A stretch of DNA of 8,908 bases from Bacillota bacterium (GTDB taxonomy: Bacteria; Bacillota; Limnochordia; JAAZLZ01), in the NCBI GenBank assembly GCA_012799075.1, contig JAAZLZ010000214.1, positions 1 to 8,908 on the forward strand, written 5' to 3'. The stretch's first letter is position 1, and each line of letters opens with the position of its first letter. The translations under genes and the position numbers were made by a program. This document shows positions 1 through 5,633 of the stretch, piece by piece. The notes under the pieces were generated by a model that was not told the origin of the DNA, did no database searches, and saw only the letters and a list, made by a program, of their open reading frames with translations.

Positions 1-1
1 G

Positions 2-1111
2 ACGGCCCTAGAAGAGCTAAGGTGCATGGGCGGTGGGGAAATCATCAAGGTGATGGAGGACTGCGCTCGGCATACAAATCTTTCCTTTCCCGGACATGTG
101 CATGCCAGCCTTTATGATGTGGAGGTCATCGAAGCGAATGTCCGGGAACTGATTCTAAATAAAGGAATCAAGCTCCTGTTTGAAAACAGGGTGACGGACG
201 CCCACATAGTGGGCCGACAGGTGGTCGGCGTGGGTTTAGCCAGCGGAGGCATCATTGAAGGAGAGGCCTACGTGGATGCGACCGGCACCGCGGGCCCGCC
301 GGGGAACTGTCTTCGCCACGGCGCTGGCTGTGTGATGTGCATCTTCCGTTGTCCTACCTTCGGACCTAGAGTCAGCCTGGCTGCCAGGGCCAAGGTCCAA
401 GAGGAAATACATGAGCAAGCCCTGGGGATGAGCGGCTCCTGCGAGCTTAACAAACATACATTGGCCAGCTGGCTTGCCGATCGGCTAGACACCAGCGGCT
501 GCGTGTTGATACCTATCCCCAAGTACATGGTCCATGGAGAAATGTTGGGTCGTAAGGCCTGTCAGCAGTATGCCCTCCCTGAATACGCAGACAACTTGGT
601 TCTCCTTGACAATGGCCGGGTGAAGCTAATGACTCCCTTTTTCCCCCTGGAAGAGCTGCGCCGATTGCCAGGCATGGAAAGGGTGACTTATCACGATCCC
701 TATGGGGGAGGTCGGGGCAATTCCGTCCGCTTTGGATTGATTACCCCCCGGGATGATGCCTTAAAAGTACAAGATCTGGACAACCTTTTTTGCGCGGGGG
801 AAAAGGTTGGCTTGACTGTGGGCCACAGCGAGGCATTGGTCACAGGCACCCTGGCCGGCTATAATGCTGCTCGGTTTGCCCTGGACCTGGCCCCCTTAGT
901 CTTGTCGAGGGAATTGACCGTTGGTGACTTCATCACCTGGGTGCGGGAGCAAATCGGGATGGGGGAAGTAGGGACCAGATACACCTTTTCCGGTGGTGCA
1001 TACTTCAACCGCATGAAGGAGACTGGTCTGTACACCACCCATTTGGGACAAATTGAGGACCGCATCGACGGACTCGGTTTGACCAATGTTTTCGCCAAAC
1101 CCCTGCTCTAG
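2..1111 (+). CDS. FAD-dependent oxidoreductase, 5'-truncated
   Basis: The reading frame is open from the first bases of the window and ends at TAG 1109-1111, so the true start lies upstream; an internal ATG at 26 is only the first Met visible. The N-terminal dinucleotide-binding GxGxxG segment is therefore missing. What remains looks like a GidA/TrmFO-like or FAD_oxidored-type flavoprotein. Numbering from Met-26, there is a middle FAD-domain strand ending in VDATGTAG (83-90), then a cysteine cluster C95, C102, C105, C109 (CVMCIFRCP), and near the C-terminus the segment LFCAGEKVGLTVGHSEA (254-270) followed by GTLAGYNAA, which resembles the second FAD-contacting motif of GidA/TrmFO proteins. 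Substrate and partner are unknown. The CxxCxxxC might bind metal or be redox active, but this is inference. It ends 32 nt before rluB. I am confident it is a flavoprotein and unsure of the subfamily. Confidence 0.75.
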   Translation, partial: TALEELRCMGGGEIIKVMEDCARHTNLSFPGHVHASLYDVEVIEANVRELILNKGIKLLFENRVTDAHIVGRQVVGVGLASGGIIEGEAYVDATGTAGPPGNCLRHGAGCVMCIFRCPTFGPRVSLAARAKVQEEIHEQALGMSGSCELNKHTLASWLADRLDTSGCVLIPIPKYMVHGEMLGRKACQQYALPEYADNLVLLDNGRVKLMTPFFPLEELRRLPGMERVTYHDPYGGGRGNSVRFGLITPRDDALKVQDLDNLFCAGEKVGLTVGHSEALVTGTLAGYNAARFALDLAPLVLSRELTVGDFITWVREQIGMGEVGTRYTFSGGAYFNRMKETGLYTTHLGQIEDRIDGLGLTNVFAKPLL

Positions 1112-1129
1112 TCATGGTATACTGGGGAC

Positions 1130-1138
1130 GGGGGTGAT
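1130..1138 (+). promoter_or_regulatory. Shine-Dalgarno site deciding the rluB TTG start
   Basis: GGGGGTGAT closely matches the complement of the 16S 3' end (AGGAGGTGAT) and stands 5 nt before TTG 1144. No ATG or GTG in the rluB frame is nearby; the ATG at 1137 is out of frame. This supports a TTG start. Confidence 0.7.
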
Positions 1139-1143
1139 GCTGT

Positions 1144-1872
1144 TTGGCGGAAAGACTGCATAAGCTCATGGCCCGGGCTGGAGTCGGCTCTCGTCGTGCT
1201 TGTGAAGAGCTGATTAAGGAGGGCCGAGTTCAGGTTAACGGGAAGGCCATCACCGAACTGGGGACGAAGGTAGACCCAATCAAGGATACGGTATCTTTAG
1301 ATGGTCGAGTCCTAAAGCTAACCCCGGAAGCCAAGGAGTATCTCCTGCTTCATAAGCCGAAAGGTTATGTTACGACGGTAAATGACCCCTGGGGCCGTCC
1401 AACGATCATGGATCTTTTGGGTCCGATTGAGCCGCGCCTCTATCCAGCGGGACGCCTGGACTTCGACAGTGAAGGATTGGTGCTGCTCACCAATGACGGC
1501 GATCTAGTACACCGGCTGACTCATCCTTCTTTTGGGGTGGAGAAAGTCTATCTGGTGGAAGTAGTTGGCCGTCCTACCTTGGATGCTCTACAGGGTCTAG
1601 CCCGGGGGGTTGTCTTGGATGATGGTCCAACTGCCCCGGCAAAGGTTAGGATGGTCCAAGAACTGCCTGGCTCCACTTGTCTTGAGTTTACCCTTCGGGA
1701 AGGGCGCAAACGGCAGATACGTCGCATGTGCGACAAAGTCGGACATTCGGTTCTAAAGCTTTGCCGGATTCAACTGGGACCAGTTCAGTTGGGCTCATTG
1801 CCCCCGGGGAAGTGGCGAAAACTCAAGGCCCGGGAAGTGCAGGCGCTGAAGAGAGCCGTCGACTTGAATTGA
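1144..1872 (+). CDS. rluB: 23S rRNA pseudouridine synthase, RluB/RsuA family
   Basis: A 242-aa enzyme that isomerises a uridine in rRNA to pseudouridine; RluB of this family modifies helix 89 of 23S rRNA. Residues 2 to about 60 form an S4 RNA-binding domain (LHKLMARAGVGSRRACEELI, VNGK). The catalytic domain follows, with HKPKGYVTT (70-78), the active-site motif GRLDFDSEGL (103-112, catalytic Asp106), LLTNDGD, and the RsuA/RluB C-terminal block EGRKRQIRRMCDKVGH (186-201). Length fits RluB. It starts at TTG, set by the strong Shine-Dalgarno at 1130-1138, and MAERLHKLMA is a normal N-terminus for the family. In Bacillota, rluB often lies among housekeeping genes near cmk, as here. RluB versus RluE/RsuA cannot be separated with certainty by eye, but length and context favour RluB. 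Confidence 0.93.
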   Translation: MAERLHKLMARAGVGSRRACEELIKEGRVQVNGKAITELGTKVDPIKDTVSLDGRVLKLTPEAKEYLLLHKPKGYVTTVNDPWGRPTIMDLLGPIEPRLYPAGRLDFDSEGLVLLTNDGDLVHRLTHPSFGVEKVYLVEVVGRPTLDALQGLARGVVLDDGPTAPAKVRMVQELPGSTCLEFTLREGRKRQIRRMCDKVGHSVLKLCRIQLGPVQLGSLPPGKWRKLKAREVQALKRAVDLN

Positions 1873-1880
1873 CCCCTTGC

Positions 1881-1909
1881 TTTACAGCTATATGGCTTTA
1901 TGCTACACT
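1881..1909 (+). promoter_or_regulatory. Probable sigma-A promoter for the aroH operon
   Basis: A -35 box TTTACA (1881-1886) is followed after exactly 17 nt by a -10 box TACACT (1904-1909), preceded directly by TGC, an extended -10 element (TGn). Predicted transcription start is about 1916, leaving a leader of only about 30 nt with the aroH ribosome site. The leader is too short for a T-box or a trp-type attenuator. A short inverted repeat CTATA/TATAG (1888-1892 and 1909-1913) brackets the spacer; I give it little weight. This is the only convincing promoter in the window and would serve the chain through plsC. Confidence 0.6.
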
Positions 1910-1932
1910 ATAGGCAAATTTCGTTACACCTT

Positions 1933-1938
1933 GGGAGG
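1933..1938 (+). promoter_or_regulatory. Shine-Dalgarno site deciding the aroH TTG start
   Basis: GGGAGG lies 8 nt before TTG 1947. The start places the family's N-terminal VRGIRGA directly after three residues, as in other AroH proteins. No ATG or GTG in frame competes. Confidence 0.75.
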
Positions 1939-1946
1939 CGCTGTCA

Positions 1947-2315
1947 TTGTCAGGGGTCCGAGGTATCAGGGGAGCGATTACTGTTCAGGAAAATTTGGAG
2001 GATCTCATCCTAGCCGCTGCCGAAGCCTTGCTTCAGGAGATTATCAAAGCCAACGACCTCTCAAGGGAAGATATTGCCAGCATTATCTTCACAGTGACCG
2101 ATGACCTCAATGCCGCATTTCCTGCCAAGGCTGCCCGGCAGATGGGCCTTGTCCAGCCGGCTTTGCTCTGTACCCGGGAAATACCGGTGCCTGGCGCCTT
2201 GCCCCGCTGCATTCGGGTTCTGCTCCTTGTCAATACCCCTCGGACCCAAGAAGAAATCAAGCATGTTTACCTTGGTGAGGCTGCTTGTTTGCGGCCTGAC
2301 CTGGCCTCACAGTAG
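1947..2315 (+). CDS. aroH: Chorismate mutase, AroH type
   Basis: A 122-aa monofunctional chorismate mutase converting chorismate to prephenate, the branch point to tyrosine and phenylalanine. It belongs to the trimeric AroH class (B. subtilis type), not the helical AroQ class. Visible residues match the known B. subtilis active site almost position for position: VRGIRGA with Arg8 (Arg7 in B. subtilis), Cys75, Glu78 in CTREIPVPG, Arg90 in RCIRVLLLV, Tyr108 in HVYLGEA and Arg116 in LRPDL. Length is typical (about 120-127 aa). It starts at TTG with a good ribosome site. It is the first gene after the promoter at 1881-1909 and is separated by 79 nt from the aminotransferase gene. Prephenate made here feeds TyrA encoded downstream. 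Confidence 0.96.
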   Translation: MSGVRGIRGAITVQENLEDLILAAAEALLQEIIKANDLSREDIASIIFTVTDDLNAAFPAKAARQMGLVQPALLCTREIPVPGALPRCIRVLLLVNTPRTQEEIKHVYLGEAACLRPDLASQ

Positions 2316-2343
2316 GGCTTAGTCCGCATTCTGCGTCTAATAG

Positions 2344-2394
2344 AAAGGGGGTAGGTGCATTTCCCGCCCGGAGGGATGCTTTGCACCAATCAAG
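2344..2394 (+). promoter_or_regulatory. Structured leader of hisC: Shine-Dalgarno, hairpin, ATG
   Basis: The best ribosome site, AAAGGGGG (2344-2351), lies 43 nt before the hisC ATG, too far for normal use. Between them an inverted repeat GGTGCA (2354-2359) / TGCACC (2382-2387), with an inner TCCC (2362-2365) / GGGA (2373-2376), can form a hairpin. Folding would leave only about 9 nt between the ribosome site and ATG 2395. A second purine run GGAGGG (2370-2375) lies inside the hairpin, 19 nt from the ATG. A competing fold GCAT (2357-2360) / ATGC (2376-2379) is also possible. The sequence elements are seen directly; their role is inference. Confidence 0.4.
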
Positions 2395-3507
2395 ATGAAG
2401 TTGCCGGAAATCAGACCGACCATTCTTCGAATCGAACCTTATGTTCCCGGGAAACCCATTGAAGAGGTACAAAGGGAATTGGGAATTTGCGATGTCATTA
2501 AGCTAGCCTCGAATGAGAATCCCTTGGGGCCAAGCCCTAAAGGAGTCAAGGCCCTACAGGAAGCGGTGGAACGCATCCATATCTACCCCGATGGCAACTG
2601 CTACTACTTGAAGGAGGCTCTGGCCCAACATTTGGGTGTGGCTCCGGAGCAGCTTCTACTAGGCAATGGCTCCGATGAGATGCTTAGAATGCTTGCCGAG
2701 ACCTTCTTAAATCCGGAGGATGAAGTCATTCTGTCGGAGCATACCTTCAGCGGCTATCAGTTCATCACCAGGTTGATGGGAGCCCGGGATGTGGTGGTGC
2801 CAATGAAGGACTACACTTTTGATTTGGAAGCCATGGCCAAAGCAGTAAGTCCAAAGACCAAGATGGTGTTTATCTGCAATCCTAACAATCCCACGGGCAC
2901 TTTCGTGAGAGCCGACGAGCTGGATGGGTTCTTGGATGCAGTGCCAGCCGGTGTGCTGGTGGTGATGGATGAGGCTTACTATGAGTACGTCGATGACCCC
3001 TCCTACCCGGATACGGTGGCTATGCTCGCTTCAAGGAAGAACCTGATGGTTTTGCGCACCTTCTCTAAGGTATATGGCCTTGCCGGCCTGAGGGTCGGCT
3101 ACGGCATCGGCGATCCAGAGGTGGTCTTTGCCATCAACAGGGTGCGGGAGCCTTTCAATGTGAATTCCCTGGCCCAAGCTGCGGCTGTGGGAGCTTTAGC
3201 TGATAAAGAGTTTCTTCAAGAGAGCCGCGCAGTCAACCGAGCGGGGAAGGCGTTCTTATACGAAGAGTTTAAGCGTCTGGGGCTTTCCTACATTCCCAGT
3301 CAGAGCAACTTCATCCTGGTCAATGTGGGCATGGATTCCCAAGAGTTCTTCCGGGCAATGCTAAAAAAGGGTGTCATCGTCAGGGCGGGGGATGTATTCG
3401 GTCTGCCGGGATTCATCCGGGTGACTGTGGGCCGGGAGCAAGATAATCGGCGTTTCATCGATGCTCTGATGGATGTACTGGGGCAAGAAGGTGGTACCAG
3501 GCTATGA
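2395..3507 (+). CDS. hisC: Histidinol-phosphate / aromatic aminotransferase
   Basis: A 370-aa PLP-dependent, fold type I, class II aminotransferase of the HisC family. It transaminates histidinol phosphate, and family members also act on aromatic 2-oxo acids. Signatures in order: EPYVPGKPIEEV (14-25), LASNENPLGPSP (37-48), LLGNGSDEMLR (88-98), CNPNNPTGTF (161-170), VVMDEAYYEY (189-198, with Asp192 and Tyr195 for the cofactor), TFSKVYGLAGLRVGY (222-236, with Lys225 as the PLP Schiff-base lysine and a conserved Arg233), and a C-terminal IRVTVGREQDN. Length is typical. The start at ATG 2395 fits the family N-terminus although no ribosome site is at normal distance; the frame is open back to 2344 with only a rare ATT (2359) as alternative. 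It sits between aroH and DAHP synthase and overlaps the latter by ATGA, so a role in tyrosine synthesis is likely; B. subtilis hisC likewise sits beside tyrA. Confidence 0.93.
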   Translation: MKLPEIRPTILRIEPYVPGKPIEEVQRELGICDVIKLASNENPLGPSPKGVKALQEAVERIHIYPDGNCYYLKEALAQHLGVAPEQLLLGNGSDEMLRMLAETFLNPEDEVILSEHTFSGYQFITRLMGARDVVVPMKDYTFDLEAMAKAVSPKTKMVFICNPNNPTGTFVRADELDGFLDAVPAGVLVVMDEAYYEYVDDPSYPDTVAMLASRKNLMVLRTFSKVYGLAGLRVGYGIGDPEVVFAINRVREPFNVNSLAQAAAVGALADKEFLQESRAVNRAGKAFLYEEFKRLGLSYIPSQSNFILVNVGMDSQEFFRAMLKKGVIVRAGDVFGLPGFIRVTVGREQDNRRFIDALMDVLGQEGGTRL

Positions 3508-4517
3508 TAGTCGTAATGGATCGGGGAGCATCGGACAGGCAGATCGATGAAGTAATTCGACGTTTAAAGGAATTCGGCTTTGACATCCATCTGTCCCGGG
3601 GTGTGGAGCGCACCATCATCGGAGCCATCGGGGAGAAAAAAAGCTTAGCGGTCAGCTCCGTGGAGGTCATGGACGGGGTTGAAAGGATCGTACCCATCCT
3701 GCAGCCCTTTAAGCTGGCGGGTCGGGAGTTTAAACCGGAAAAAACCGTTGTTCGGGTAGGTGAGGTGGAATTCGGGGGAGAAAGGGTCCCGGTGATAGCC
3801 GGGCCCTGCGCAGTGGAAAGTGAAGAGCAGCTCCTGGAGACTGCCCGGGCCGTGAAGGCGGCCGGGGCCTCTGTCTTGCGGGGAGGCGCCTACAAGCCCC
3901 GGACATCCCCTTATTCCTTTCAAGGGTTGGAAGAGACTGGTTTGGCCCTCTTGGCGGAGGCTCGGCGCATCACTGGGCTTCCGGTTGTAACTGAAGTGGT
4001 CAATCCAAGGGATGTGGAGCATGTCAGCCGGTACGTTGACATGCTGCAGGTAGGAGCCCGCAATATGCAGAATTTTGTCCTGCTCCGAGAGGTGGGCCGG
4101 GCGAAAAAGCCGGTGCTCCTCAAGCGGGGCTTGGCAGCCACCATCGCCGAATGGTTGATGGCGGCCGAATACATCATTTCCGGGGGCAACTATGATGTGA
4201 TTCTGTGTGAAAGAGGGATTCGCACCTACGAGACGGCAACTCGCAATACCCTTGATTTGAGTGCTGTCGCCGAAGTTCAGCGGATATCCCATCTGCCTGT
4301 GTTGGTTGATCCGAGCCATTCCACGGGAAAGTGGCGGTTGGTTGGCCCCATGAGCAAAGCAGCGGTTGCCGCAGGCGCCGATGGCTTGATCATTGAGGTT
4401 CATGCAAATCCAGAGCTAGCCTTATCCGACGGCCCCCAATCCCTAAAGCCGGACAAATTCGCCAAGTTGATGGGGGAGCTGGCCATGGTAGCCGCGGCGG
4501 TAGGGCGATGTCTATGA
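3504..4517 (+). CDS. aroF: DAHP synthase, type I-beta with regulatory domain
   Basis: A 337-aa 3-deoxy-7-phosphoheptulonate synthase, the first shikimate-pathway enzyme (phosphoenolpyruvate plus erythrose 4-phosphate). Residues 1 to about 75 (MIVVMDRGASDRQIDEVIRR onward) form the ferredoxin-like domain seen in Thermotoga maritima DAHP synthase, where it mediates inhibition by Tyr and Phe. The TIM barrel carries GPCAVES (100-106), GGAYKPRTSPYSFQG (127-141), LLKRG (205-209), CERGIRTYE (235-243), DPSHSTG (269-275) and SDGPQSL (308-314). The four metal ligands fall at the same numbers as in T. maritima: Cys102, His272, Glu298, Asp309. There is no fused AroQ mutase domain, consistent with the stand-alone AroH upstream. 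The ATG lies in an ATGA overlap with hisC, with AAGGTGG 9 nt upstream. Symbols for this enzyme vary (aroF/aroG/aroA). Confidence 0.96.
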   Translation: MIVVMDRGASDRQIDEVIRRLKEFGFDIHLSRGVERTIIGAIGEKKSLAVSSVEVMDGVERIVPILQPFKLAGREFKPEKTVVRVGEVEFGGERVPVIAGPCAVESEEQLLETARAVKAAGASVLRGGAYKPRTSPYSFQGLEETGLALLAEARRITGLPVVTEVVNPRDVEHVSRYVDMLQVGARNMQNFVLLREVGRAKKPVLLKRGLAATIAEWLMAAEYIISGGNYDVILCERGIRTYETATRNTLDLSAVAEVQRISHLPVLVDPSHSTGKWRLVGPMSKAAVAAGADGLIIEVHANPELALSDGPQSLKPDKFAKLMGELAMVAAAVGRCL

Positions 4518-5620
4518 AGCAACAGTTCGACCGGCTGGCAATCATCGGGTTGGGACTAATCGGCGGTTCCTTCGGGATGGCCCTGCGTCGAGCCGGGGTG
4601 GTAGGGGAGATTATCGGCATCGATACGGACCCCAACACCAGGGAGGATGCAGTCCGTATGGGGGCGGTGGATCGATCCACCGCCGATTTGCCCCAGGGGA
4701 TAAGGCAGGCAGAGGTAGTGGTAGTAGCCACACCTGTCGGTCAGATCCCTTTCGTCTTGCGGGCGATGGCACCTGATCTTGCCCCCGGGACCTTGGTGAC
4801 CGATGTGGGCAGCAGCAAAGGTTCAGTCTTCCTAGCTGCAACCGGGGCCTTGCCCCCAGGGGTAGTATTCATTGGAGGACACCCCATGGCCGGGTCGGAG
4901 CGGGGCGGCATCGCCGCCGCCAATCCTTACCTGTTCGAGAATGCTTTCTATGTGCTTACTCCCACCCCTGGGCAAGAGCATCACTTTCTCACCGGAAGAT
5001 TGCTGGAGCTGGTCAAGTCCACAGGGGCAAGACCCATCTTCATGGATCCTTGGGAGCATGACCGGGTTGTGGCCGCGGTGAGCCACCTGCCCCACATGGT
5101 GGCGGCAGCCCTGGTGAACACCCTGGCCCAGGTGGCCTCAAGTGAAGTCTACTTTTCCCTGGCCGCCGGGGGATTTCGGGATACGACGAGGATCGCGGGG
5201 GGTGATCCCCTCCTTTGGCGGGATATCTTCCTTAGCAACAAGGAAAGGGTTCTAGAAATGATCGACCAATTCCAGGCAGTATTGGGCTCCCTGAGGGATA
5301 TGCTGGCGTCAGGTCAGGAAAAGGAGCTAGTTGCCGCCCTGGATGATGCCCGCAGAGTGCGGCATGAGATACCGGCAAAGGTAAAAGGGATGCTGGCTCC
5401 CTTGTATGAGTTGGTTGTAGTCTTGGCCGATGAGCCAGGGGCCATCGGTCGGGTGGCATTTTTACTCGCCCAAGAAGGAATAAACATCGTGGACATAGAA
5501 ATACTGCGTGTACGGGAGGGTGAGGGCGGAACGTTGCGTTTAGGCCTGGGTAATCCGGAGTCAGTGCAGCGAGCCGTTTCCGTCTTACGCGCCGCCGGTT
5601 TTACCGCCCGGGAGAGGTAG
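4514..5620 (+). CDS. tyrA: Prephenate dehydrogenase with C-terminal ACT domain
   Basis: An approximately 368-aa enzyme that oxidatively decarboxylates prephenate to 4-hydroxyphenylpyruvate, the committed tyrosine step. It has a Rossmann motif GLGLIGGSFG (12-21), an acidic DTDP at the end of beta-2 (37-40) suggesting NAD rather than NADP, VVVATPVGQ, VTDVGSSKG (96-104), GGHPMAGSERGG (121-132), the active-site region VSHLPH (189-194), GGFRDTTRIAGGDPLLW (219-235), and a C-terminal ACT domain starting near YELVVVLADEPGAIGRV (298-314). Length matches B. subtilis TyrA. Two starts are possible: ATG 4508 and ATG 4514. I chose 4514 because it gives an ATGA overlap with aroF like those elsewhere in the operon and sits 8 nt after GGTAGGG (4499-4505), which is only 2 nt from 4508. 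The ACT domain suggests tyrosine feedback. Confidence 0.95.
   Translation: MKQQFDRLAIIGLGLIGGSFGMALRRAGVVGEIIGIDTDPNTREDAVRMGAVDRSTADLPQGIRQAEVVVVATPVGQIPFVLRAMAPDLAPGTLVTDVGSSKGSVFLAATGALPPGVVFIGGHPMAGSERGGIAAANPYLFENAFYVLTPTPGQEHHFLTGRLLELVKSTGARPIFMDPWEHDRVVAAVSHLPHMVAAALVNTLAQVASSEVYFSLAAGGFRDTTRIAGGDPLLWRDIFLSNKERVLEMIDQFQAVLGSLRDMLASGQEKELVAALDDARRVRHEIPAKVKGMLAPLYELVVVLADEPGAIGRVAFLLAQEGINIVDIEILRVREGEGGTLRLGLGNPESVQRAVSVLRAAGFTARER
4623..4684 (+). repeat. Two adjacent perfect inverted repeats inside tyrA
   Basis: ATACGGAC (4623-4630) and GTCCGTAT (4652-4659) are perfect 8-nt arms around 21 nt. Three bases later comes a 22-bp perfect palindrome (4663-4684) made of GGCGGTGGATC followed by its exact reverse complement, with core ATCGAT. 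As RNA these would form two neighbouring stem-loops, the second a stem of up to 9 bp. They lie over tyrA codons about 37-57, just after the NAD-binding strand. Direct observation; function unknown. Confidence 0.6.
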
Positions 5621-5633
5621 GTTGTGCTAGAGG

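Noticed and set aside
1076..1102. Inverted repeat GGTTTG/CAAACC with a 15-nt loop at the end of the FAD oxidoreductase gene
   Set aside because: Weak 6-bp stem with a long loop and no T-run, so it is not a terminator.
1115..1123. Extended -10-like TGG-TATACT just before rluB
   Set aside because: No matching -35 at 16-18 nt (CCAAAC there), the TTGACC at 1079 is 33 nt away, and the start would fall on the ribosome site. Possible but not supported.
1770..1783. AACTGG/CCAGTT inverted repeat in rluB
   Set aside because: It encodes the conserved QLGPVQL segment and is short with a 2-nt loop; best explained by coding constraint.
2336..2341. TCTAAT as a -10 box for a second promoter before hisC
   Set aside because: No recognisable -35 at proper spacing and the start would fall within the ribosome site.
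2355..2462. Short GTG-initiated ORF (about 35 codons) overlapping the hisC start, as a leader peptide
   Set aside because: The ribosome site is only 3 nt from the GTG, it shows no run of His or aromatic codons, and it continues out of frame into hisC.
3645..4403. Long minus-strand open frame (252 codons) opposite aroF
   Set aside because: It is antisense to a clear DAHP synthase gene with all four metal ligands; the product looks like low-complexity shadow translation.
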